The notes beneath the pieces were generated by a model. The model saw only the letters and a program-made list of their open reading frames with translations, was not told where the DNA came from and did no database searches. A DNA stretch of 64,000 nucleotides from Elysia crispata (taxonomy: Eukaryota > Mollusca > Gastropoda > Plakobranchidae): contig JAWDGP010000283.1 in the NCBI GenBank assembly GCA_033675545.1, forward strand, positions 512,501-576,500. The letters run 5' to 3'. Shown piece by piece: positions 60,186 through 64,000 of this stretch. Within the stretch, counting starts at the first letter, position 1. Each line of letters opens with the position of its first letter. A program made the translations under genes and the position numbers.

Positions 60186-62556
60186 CGAAGATTGCTGTTG
60201 TTGTTATTGCTATTACTTAGACTGCTACCACCACCGCTTCCACTAAAAGAAAGACAATGGGACTGCAAAAAAGATCTTTTTTTTTTTTTCTTTTAAATTT
60301 ACTCATAAATTTACCAGAATATTTATCTTAAGTACAGTGTTCTTTATAACTTGTTAAAATCGAGCATGCAGAACAAAAGTGCATAGCAAATAAAAATCTA
60401 CGATCATGTCAAAGAAGACACCCCTAAAACAAACAACATAGTCAAATCCATACAACTAAGGTCACTCTCACAATACTCCAAAGGCACAGACATCAGATCG
60501 AGCCATTGTTCGATCTATGTCATTCACAGATTTTCAGTTAAGAAAATACGAATCCACTTGCCATGAGAGAGCACGTCTTACTTTCTGCGCCCCCCCCCTC
60601 CCCTCCCCCAAGTCCCTCTGTGACGTGACTGTTATATTTCGTTCTCTTCTTGATTTCCGACATTAGCCTTTCCAAAGAGAGAGAGAGAGCCTTTTTTTCC
60701 TCTTTGAACTTGTTATTGTTACACCTACCTAGGACGTCATCACGCAAGTATGCCCAAAGGCTTAAAATATCTTTAACCTTAGTAGACCTCCGTTTCGAAA
60801 AATATCTAAGCAAAAAACCAACGTCAGTAGTAGTTCATGCTATTTATGAGACCCTACGCAAAGTGTCGATAGGTTCTAGGTCTAGCTTATCCAACGTTGG
60901 TTCGAGGAAGATAAGAGCTGGACACAGCAATGGTATATAATAAGCTGTTCTTACGAAGTGTGAACCCTGTAATTAGTTGTACCCTCGGACCAGGGCGGCG
61001 AGAGATCAGCTCTAGAATAAGTCTGATCGTTTCGTCAAGCCACGTAAGGGCGTGGACGGGACATTTTAGCGGCGTGTAGATTCCTGGACGACGTTGAGCA
61101 ATATTCGTGTCATGGACTTGTCAGAAGGACTCGATGGTGGCAAAAACTGACAGGAATATACTGATCCGGTTGTACGGTTTGCTTTTTTGTTTGTTTTGTT
61201 TTGTCAAGTGTAAATTCACACATATTGAATTTTTTTATTTATACTTGCATCATTTGAACATGACCAATGATGGTTTAACTGGGAAACGTGTTGACCTGAA
61301 TTTATAATCTTGGCACTTGCGCCAATAAAAAGATACCCGAGGAAGGGTTATAGAAAAATCAAGAATCCGGTTACACAAATTGTCCAGGTCGTAGATGGAG
61401 AGTAGCGTTAAAAAATCTAGAATGTATAACGTTATTGTTATGGATTTAATTTTGGTTCAGCACAACTTGCAATGCGTTGAAAAATAATAGAAACCCTGGC
61501 AGAAAACTGCTGTGTCTGCCACAAAAACAGATCGAATGAGAAAGACAGATTAGTGAGGTAAAGCAAACAAAACAACCCCCACCCGATAATGTATAGCTTA
61601 GCTCTATGCTTTCTCCTCTAGAAAACGAATTAAAAAAAAAAAACATCCTGATCTTTAATACGCGGAGATGAGGTGATCTCTCGCGCTATTTTCCCTTAAC
61701 GTGTCTCTCTCTTCTCCTTCCTCTCTCTCTCGTCCCCCCCCCCCCCCTCAAGCTTTACATTTGATGATTGTTTTATGGTTTCATTCTTGACCCACTTCGA
61801 GCAGCCTATAGACGCGAGGCATAGCAAGAGCTTGCAGTGCTCACCTCCTTGATGTTCTCCACAATCTCGGTCTGCGCCAGGATGTCCATGGCCATGATGC
61901 GGTCGATGAAGTCCTCCTTGCGCTCACACTGCACGGCGCAGCCCAGCACGAGCAGCAGCGCCTTGCGCACCTCCGCAAAGCTCGACTCTGGCATTGGGGG
62001 ACAACACACGCTTCAGGATTACTAAGATAACTGTGCTGGTGGTGGTAGTGGTGGTGGTGATGATGATGATTATAATAGTGCTGGTACTGGTAGTAGTGAT
62101 GGTGATGATGATGATTATAATAGTGCTGGTACTGGTAGTAGTGATGGCGATGATGGTTGTGATGATAATGCGAAAGGTGGTGGTGGTATATATGGTGATA
62201 CTTATGGTAATGGTGGTGGTGGTGGTAACAAAGAAGGTGAGAGTGGTTGGTTGCGCTGGTAGTGATGATAATGATGATAATGGCTGTGATGGGGGGTGCA
62301 TGAGTGGGTGGTGATGGTAATCATCTTCAGGATGAAAAGTAATCAGGATAAAGAGGCTCCTAGACTACACGTACAGAGATGCTTTCTGAGCGTTTGGAAA
62401 AAACACATTAACCACTTAGTTGAAAATTGCTAAGTTTTCAATAACAGTTTTGCACAAAGGAATACCGAAATAACCAAGACACTCACCCTTGACTGGGTCA
62501 CGACATATGGTCGTGATGTTTGGAAGACGTAGCACCAGCAGCTGCTGAAGGACATC
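35845..62556 (-). CDS. CCDC88: Daple/Girdin family (CCDC88) scaffold protein, 31 coding exons visible, 5' end outside window
   Basis: Large coiled-coil scaffold that in vertebrates links trimeric G proteins, actin, microtubules/centrosome and Dishevelled. Exons (transcript order): 62487-62556, 61845-61987, 59567-59695, 59070-59224, 58089-58170, 57695-57766, 57233-57319, 56764-56910, 55986-56118, 54864-55042, 54185-54409, 53514-53711, 53020-53199, 52394-52570, 51290-51507, 50627-50837, 49851-49978, 48795-49043, 48290-48368, 47714-47875, 47021-47317, 46458-46646, 45958-46080, 45239-45384, 44654-44740, 43855-43906, 43567-43672, 41517-41648, 39532-39591, 38987-39153, 35845-38673. All borders are GT/AG, phases agree throughout, total 7212 nt. 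Visible residues: 1-114 Hook-type domain remainder, ~115-1285 coiled coil, 1283-1306 basic segment, 1440-1454 GBA motif, 1462-2403 low-complexity tail ending GCV. Exon-by-exon similarity to human CCDC88A/C was judged from memory. About 90 N-terminal residues should lie beyond base 64000. The total would exceed the ~1900-2030 aa of the vertebrate proteins because of the long tail. Confidence 0.95.
38987..39153 (-). CDS. CCDC88: CCDC88 visible exon 30: GBA (G-alpha-binding and activating) motif exon
   Basis: 167 bp. After a Gly/Arg-rich lead it encodes SPGSEMLTLDQFLKEANK, which aligns with human Girdin SPGSEVVTLQQFLEESNK. This is the motif by which Girdin and Daple bind and activate inhibitory-type G-alpha subunits. 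The key Phe is visible residue 1448 (codon 39026-39028). The exon ends AATGGG/GTAGGT in phase 0. Acceptor CCAAAG. Confidence 0.93.
39008..39064 (-). other. GBA motif coding segment
   Basis: Codes for SSPGSEMLTLDQFLKEANK (visible residues 1436-1454). Hydrophobic Leu1443, Leu1445, Phe1448 and Leu1449 are in the positions that contact the switch II/alpha-3 cleft of G-alpha-i in the known family motif. Activity is inferred from sequence only. Confidence 0.85.
39532..39591 (-). CDS. CCDC88: CCDC88 visible exon 29: conserved STENL linker
   Basis: 60 bp, 20 residues: GAKSTENLHDAFSGDSHLLP. The STENL core is also present at the equivalent place in human Girdin (TGSTENLEV). Acceptor TTTTCAG, donor GGTAATTA. 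Confidence 0.88.
41517..41648 (-). CDS. CCDC88: CCDC88 visible exon 28: Ser-rich linker
   Basis: 132 bp: DKRMDRRASSIEETPKLANQ, NRSLAKSSTALHSPFSENEK then PVLR. RRASS resembles a basophilic kinase site. Acceptor TTTGCAG, donor GAGGTAGCCT, weaker than the other donors but the only one that keeps phase with exon 29. Confidence 0.82.
43567..43672 (-). CDS. CCDC88: CCDC88 visible exon 27: Ser/Arg linker
   Basis: 106 bp: GPRRSKSRNNLHEGLDNSSQ then GSGSTEHINDGSRRL plus one base. A low-complexity linker carrying a GSTE motif. Acceptor GTTTCAG, donor GGTAAGTGG. Confidence 0.88.
43855..43906 (-). CDS. CCDC88: CCDC88 visible exon 26: basic segment after coiled coil
   Basis: 52 bp. With exon 25 it gives PKKKGLGALIARKARGIISR. 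Human Girdin has a basic RRRGNWITLKMRKLIKSKK segment here that binds phosphoinositide. The positive charge and amphipathic pattern are kept; the sequence is not. Acceptor TTTTGCAG, donor AGGGTATGTC. Confidence 0.88.
44654..44740 (-). CDS. CCDC88: CCDC88 visible exon 25: end of coiled coil
   Basis: 87 bp: LEKLSDLRRQKERLEEKIME then HYKNRMSPK. Near-identical to human [29 protein letters not shown], which marks the end of the long coiled coil. Acceptor TCTCCAG, donor AAGTGAGAT. Confidence 0.96.
45239..45384 (-). CDS. CCDC88: CCDC88 visible exon 24: coiled coil
   Basis: 146 bp: TVYQINERIENENQALLMQI, KQLLNQNQDLLTQALNSKDH, FAEEEKAY plus TT. Matches human [41 protein letters not shown]. Acceptor TTGCCCAG, donor TTGTGAGTC. 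Confidence 0.95.
45958..46080 (-). CDS. CCDC88: CCDC88 visible exon 23: coiled coil
   Basis: 123 bp, 41 codons: VKTDYNNLQLKATELQGELN through VEFQKLENKVE. Human counterpart LQTDHKNLKSLLNNSKLEQTRLEAEFSKLKEQ. Acceptor AATTTCAG, donor GAGGTGAGTT. Confidence 0.92.
46458..46646 (-). CDS. CCDC88: CCDC88 visible exon 22: coiled coil
   Basis: 189 bp, 63 codons: GKDDVNKLRYNLEQERDQLK through YDKLSLDYSQVLHSHKQ. The human counterpart region is AAEYKKLCGENDRLNHTYSQLLKE. Acceptor ATCCCAAG, donor CAGGTAAAGA. Confidence 0.92.
47021..47317 (-). CDS. CCDC88: CCDC88 visible exon 21: coiled coil
   Basis: 297 bp, 99 codons, starting VEYTTLQSQLSSQLSQQEGL. LHEQLTSEYESLVSEHGSLK and SMHKSLKMELKD align almost residue for residue with human LHERQASEYESLISKHGTLKSAHKNLEVEHRD. 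Acceptor TTGGCCAG, donor ATGGTACTA, chosen for phase agreement with exon 22. Confidence 0.94.
47714..47875 (-). CDS. CCDC88: CCDC88 visible exon 20: coiled coil
   Basis: 162 bp, 54 codons: NAKLQTETENLRSNNSNLTD through HGHYSSLKEQDAKLQ. Same QN-rich coiled-coil zone as vertebrate LQTQNAKLQVENSTLNSQST. Acceptor TATGTAG, donor CAGGTGGGAA. Confidence 0.92.
48290..48368 (-). CDS. CCDC88: CCDC88 visible exon 19: coiled coil
   Basis: 79 bp: RFVRTGSTNATKEILQLKDH then LVELERS. Aligns with human ETTRELLKVKDRLIEVERN. Only the frame entered from exon 18 (phase 2) is open. Acceptor CCCTCAG, donor AGTGTCAGT. Confidence 0.9.
48482..48499 (-). other. Possible 18-nt in-frame micro-exon (alternative)
   Basis: Between exons 18 and 19 there is GAGCAGTGGATCCAAAAG, preceded on the minus strand by CAAAG and followed by a good donor GTTAGAG. 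With the incoming AG it would add Arg-Ser-Ser-Gly-Ser-Lys without shifting the frame. The nearest upstream AG (CAG) would instead give 23 nt and a stop in exon 19, so the micro-exon needs the second AG. Speculative. Confidence 0.2.
48684..48716. repeat. (GA)n microsatellite in CCDC88 intron
   Basis: About 16 GA units inside the intron between exons 18 and 19. Confidence 0.95.
48795..49043 (-). CDS. CCDC88: CCDC88 visible exon 18: coiled coil
   Basis: 249 bp: NRYKALEAMIEDTLKKSSEL, KDEKIHALEARLEQSKSRNM, then EGLKQRVEEVEEKVPISRHG. Human SRYKLLESKLESTLKKSLEIKEEKIAALEARLEES is strongly similar. Leaves two bases (AG) and joins exon 19 in frame. Acceptor CCCACAG, donor GAGGTAAGAT. Confidence 0.95.
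49851..49978 (-). CDS. CCDC88: CCDC88 visible exon 17: coiled coil
   Basis: 128 bp: DLVNEKIRSQELSNELEQLN, GELEKVGISTQKLTMAEQTN, DA plus AA. Human DLVSEKLKTQQMNNDLEKLTHELEKIGLNKE is clearly the same segment. Acceptor TTGTAG, donor AAGTGAGTTA. Confidence 0.95.
50627..50837 (-). CDS. CCDC88: CCDC88 visible exon 16: coiled coil
   Basis: 211 bp. Completes the split Arg, then KLKQSSELKESALEELNAKF through ELNTDRRTLATLRE. Human counterpart RLRQQAEIKDTTLEENNVKI...IDIKTLVTLRED. The frame runs on briefly into the intron; the GAA/GTTAGT donor is chosen because exon 17 then joins in phase 0. Confidence 0.9.
51290..51507 (-). CDS. CCDC88: CCDC88 visible exon 15: coiled coil
   Basis: 218 bp: RLQKSVEMTTRRLQQLEKDN, IDIESENDKLTKELDSLRVT and on to KDKVTLEKEN, leaving two bases (AG). 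Human counterpart QLEKDKKQLEKENKRL. Acceptor TTTTCAG, donor AGGTAGGAAT. Confidence 0.93.
52394..52570 (-). CDS. CCDC88: CCDC88 visible exon 14: coiled coil
   Basis: 177 bp, 59 codons: RTIDSLKGKAERAVELETEK through FELIDMGNEKQ, aligning with human RNVESLKCASMKMAQLQLEN...YQGLDIENQR. Acceptor CGAGCAG, donor CAGGTAATAC. Confidence 0.92.
53020..53199 (-). CDS. CCDC88: CCDC88 visible exon 13: coiled coil
   Basis: 180 bp, 60 codons: VGALQHMAERVEAVEQESSD through ISLKVEHQRLQ. Heptad-rich with no proline. Acceptor TTTAAG, donor CAAGTGAGTT. Confidence 0.92.
53514..53711 (-). CDS. CCDC88: CCDC88 visible exon 12: coiled coil
   Basis: 198 bp, 66 codons: VKDLERENKRLHEAVTSKNS through ENQGLEKENSELHQK. Human counterpart VKDIEKENKILHESIKETSSKL. 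Repeated D/E-LE-xEN heptads. Acceptor CATGCAG, donor AAGGTGGGTG. Confidence 0.94.
54185..54409 (-). CDS. CCDC88: CCDC88 visible exon 11: coiled coil
   Basis: 225 bp, 75 codons. Begins IEKLQANACESSEQAVRAES; the segment NAERQVLELEKENEQLSQAL matches human NSERQIKILEQENEHLNQTV. Acceptor CTATTAG, donor AGAGTGAGTC. Confidence 0.94.
54864..55042 (-). CDS. CCDC88: CCDC88 visible exon 10: coiled coil
   Basis: 179 bp, 60 codons with the split Asp. Starts DMGSSLSEQLSETSHARVLR and ends ISLEMEKENQRLSKK (human KILKMEKENQRLSKK). The acceptor is preceded by a long C/T tract (55050-55082). Donor AAGGTTGGT. Confidence 0.93.
55986..56118 (-). CDS. CCDC88: CCDC88 visible exon 9: coiled coil
   Basis: 133 bp: ERESEREKLEYLTEENARLE, FEKKSSMNESASLESELSAV, RSRI plus one base. 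Aligns with human DMDRKKIEELMEENMTLEMAQKQSMDES. Donor GGTAGTGAG. Confidence 0.92.
56764..56910 (-). CDS. CCDC88: CCDC88 visible exon 8: coiled coil
   Basis: 147 bp, 49 codons, beginning ELKEDNSILEETKVMLENQL (human ELKEDNQVLLETKTMLEDQL, near-identical spacing) and ending MRKYRQQLEELSK. Acceptor CTTGTAG, donor AAGGTAACAG. Confidence 0.95.
57233..57319 (-). CDS. CCDC88: CCDC88 visible exon 7: coiled coil
   Basis: 87 bp, 29 codons: ASKVDTFEKEILKYKERLNE then LEFYKARTE. Human counterpart KLESEVSRYKERLHDIEFYKARVEEL. The acceptor follows a run of C residues (CCCCCCAG). Donor GTAAGAG. Confidence 0.93.
57695..57766 (-). CDS. CCDC88: CCDC88 visible exon 6: coiled coil
   Basis: 72 bp, 24 codons: NASLLQEARATRSLRDELDI plus LKEK. 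Matches the conserved vertebrate NLLSDARSARMYRDELDALREK segment. Acceptor TGATCAG, donor AAGGTATAA. Confidence 0.93.
58089..58170 (-). CDS. CCDC88: CCDC88 visible exon 5: coiled coil
   Basis: 82 bp. With two bases from exon 4 it reads FEDRQEQLSDVRDELQDSMA then NCAQLKQE. Acceptor CTTCCAG, donor GAGGTAAAT. Leaves in phase 0. Confidence 0.9.
59070..59224 (-). CDS. CCDC88: CCDC88 visible exon 4: start of coiled coil
   Basis: 155 bp. Encodes LACDLGQERDFYMSQVEG, a short Pro/Ser linker with SPQLSPEKHHLALELAE, then CKAKLRHIRQE. It aligns with human LSEERDGL...HLSVELADAKAKIRRLRQE. Donor GTTGTGAGTG splits a codon after two bases. Confidence 0.92.
59567..59695 (-). CDS. CCDC88: CCDC88 visible exon 3: end of Hook-type domain
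   Basis: 129 bp, 43 codons, phase 0 at both ends. Starts VTDDCETVLSIQ and ends HLYRLIRERDQCAE, matching the vertebrate VTHNQENVF...LHLKRLIDERDEHSE region. Acceptor GTCACAG, donor GAGGTGAGTC. Confidence 0.92.
59957..59998. repeat. Adjacent poly-A and poly-G runs in intron
   Basis: A run of about 17 A followed within 10 bp by about 16 G, in the intron between visible exons 2 and 3. Confidence 0.9.
60075..60186. repeat. (TAC)n trinucleotide microsatellite in intron
   Basis: About 110 bp of CTA/TAC repeats with two ACC interruptions near 60130, inside the intron between visible exons 2 and 3. The poly-Thr, poly-Leu and poly-Val frames across it are artefacts. Confidence 0.95.
61845..61987 (-). 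CDS. CCDC88: CCDC88 visible exon 2: Hook-type domain (LGCAVQCERKEDFI)
   Basis: 143 bp. Contains KALLLVLGCAVQCERKEDFI, one of the most conserved stretches of the CCDC88/Hook N-terminal domain (human LLLLLLGCAVQCEKKEEFI). The exon is markedly GC-rich against its intron. The split GAG codon joins exon 1 exactly. Acceptor AATGCCAG, donor GAGGTGAGCA. Confidence 0.95.
62036..62300. repeat. Degenerate (TGG/TGA)n repeat in intron
   Basis: An imperfect array of GGT, GAT and GTA triplets immediately upstream (minus strand) of visible exon 2. It contains a larger duplication: the ~46-bp stretch gatgatgattataatagtgc plus tggtactggtagtagtgatg occurs twice in tandem (about 62060-62150). Confidence 0.9.
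62487..62556 (-). CDS. CCDC88: CCDC88 visible exon 1: Hook-type domain (DVLQQLLVLRLPN)
   Basis: 70 bp, enters in phase 0 and leaves one base. It encodes DVLQQLLVLRLPNITTICRD plus PVK, aligning with the vertebrate ETLQQLIMMSLPNVLIIGKNPF stretch of the Hook domain. Acceptor TTATTTAG, donor GGTGAGTG. Earlier exons (start codon and first ~90 residues) are not found up to 64000. Confidence 0.9.
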
Positions 62557-62559
62557 CTA

Positions 62560-64000
62560 AATAACACAAGGAAAAGGAGTTATCAAAATGATAATTCAGA
62601 ATATTCAAAACGTGAAAGTGTCTGTAATGGCTAAAAACAAACTATTACACTGGTTACTTTCTTTACTACTTAGAAGTCTTCTCCTCCCCATTCTATAAAA
62701 ACCACATTAGAAGTGAAGTTGCCACAATTGCCAGAAAAGCGATCAAAACGTTACCTAATGGATTATTAAAAAAAAAATACATCATGTTTTATTTTGGGAA
62801 TTTATCACATAAAAGCTGCACTAACGACTATGAAGAAATGCCAGTAAAACGGCTGTTGGGTGAGCCTCAAGTGTATTGATTTCATATACCAGAAGTTTTT
62901 GTTAAGGTAAACGAAAAGCCAAATTCAGAACGCACGGGAGACAATATCGAGGTTGATTCTGATTAAGATTATTATTACTTGAGTTTCTCCCCTTCACTAC
63001 AAAGAAATTTTTTTTTTTTTTAAATTTTGTGACACTGAAAAGCCATGGGTCGGCGACTTGATTGATAAGAAATCTCTCCCCAATCCCTTCTTCTCCCTTT
63101 TTCTCTTCTTTCCTTCTTTCGCCCCAAAAATTATTCCAAGGATGAATAAATTAATATATGCATGATAAACGGTACAATATGTTTGACACATTTTCAAATT
63201 ACTTGAATTAAATTAAAAGAAAGGTAATTTGTAACAACTTTTTTGGCAGCTTATGATCGTAATTGTTTGATAGATAGAGAGATAGCCAGAAAGATAGAGA
63301 CAATCAGACACATGGACAGGCTGACATGTAAACAGAAAAAGATCGAATGAGACAAGGAGCGACAGCAACAGACAAACATAAAGACATTAAGTGTAATCAA
63401 GCGCACCAGATTGAATCGTTTTACCCTAAAGTTTCATTATTGAAAATATCATCATTCGGATTCAAAGGACTGCCTGTTTAGGCTGCCAAATGATGCGAAG
63501 GTTTAAAATTCTAAAAGTCCAACCTGTGGTACATATTGGCTCTATAGTTTGCTTTTAAACTAGGCAATAGAACTTAATATGGTTTTACAGAGAGGAGAGA
63601 AGGTAAAAAAATCTTTTCGCCCATGATGTCGTTATTCCTCGAAAGAAAACACATGAGAGAGATAACTTGAAACGTGTATGATTTACTGAAGATCAAGTTC
63701 GTGACAGCGACAAAAGAAAATCTCTGAAAGACTAGAGGGCTGCTCTTGGGTTCCATATTGCTTTGAAATATCCCTTATAATAAGACGATAGCGCGGAAAG
63801 TAACCATACGCAGTTCTTTCCCCTTCTCTCACAGCAGTGCTTAGAGCCAGACCTGAGTTTGGCAGTGCACACCATTTAGGCGCAAAGCTACACAAACGTG
63901 TATAACAGAAGAATGATTGACGTTTACATTTTTTAAGCGAGTTGGCTTTTTGTTAATATATCAATATGAAGACAGTGTTAAGATATAAATTTCTCCGCAG
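62560..64000. other. Intron-like sequence upstream of visible exon 1; no exon found
   Basis: I looked on the minus strand for the exon preceding DVLQQLL (expected to encode something like ...LVRQIKFYYQ) and for a start exon, and found neither. The sequence is AT-rich with short CT-rich patches near 63080-63120 and behaves like intron. Confidence 0.6.

Noticed and set aside
60538..60940. Overlapping 91-codon minus and 96-codon plus frames in a CCDC88 intron
   Set aside because: They overlap on opposite strands, and neither matches the family nor has splice sites in phase with exons 2 and 3.
63683..63895. Missing 5' exon of CCDC88 in the 70-codon minus-strand frame
   Set aside because: The sequence does not resemble the conserved Hook-domain start or the segment expected before DVLQQLL.

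Overview
This is a eukaryotic (animal) genomic window dominated by one large multi-exon gene on the minus strand. The gene is a CCDC88-family member (Girdin/Daple). Reading 5' to 3' on the minus strand, 31 coding exons can be placed from 62556 down to the stop codon at 35845. All have GT/AG borders, and their phases join into one open frame of 7212 nt (2403 residues plus stop). The first part of the Hook-like N-terminal domain lies beyond base 64000, so the gene is 5'-incomplete here. Single-gene CCDC88 organisation, long AT-rich introns, very abundant GA/CT, ATT and ATG microsatellites and scattered tctagatctaga-type sequence suggest a lophotrochozoan, most likely a gastropod mollusc. That assignment is inference; no sequence search was possible.

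Layout. (1) 1-28.6 kb: no convincing protein gene. It holds dispersed repeats, long microsatellites, two separate 42-bp-period minisatellites, a 1.8-kb fold-back element built around one of them, an old ~2-kb direct duplication (about 6.87-9.18 kb and 11.46-13.40 kb), an inverted pair of a ~350-bp repeat, a second fold-back structure around an ATT microsatellite (20.5-21.55 kb), a tRNA-derived SINE-like composite (26.2-26.6 kb) and a weak candidate 3'-terminal exon (25.5 kb). (2) 28.6-35.8 kb: AT-rich and microsatellite-poor, downstream of the CCDC88 stop. It contains possible poly(A) signals and one candidate alternative terminal exon (34292-34375). (3) 35.8-62.6 kb: the CCDC88 gene. (4) 62.6-64 kb: apparently intron leading to unseen upstream exons.

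The gene product reads as a scaffold. It has an N-terminal Hook-type domain, a coiled coil of about 1150 residues, a short basic segment, a Ser-rich linker with a G-alpha-binding-and-activating (GBA) motif, and a 942-residue low-complexity Ser/Pro/Gln/Asn-rich tail encoded by one 2.8-kb exon. The tail ends in Tyr-Gly-Cys-Val, the Daple-type PDZ ligand for Dishevelled. Having both the GBA motif and the GCV terminus on one probably invertebrate CCDC88 protein is the most interesting biological signal in the window.
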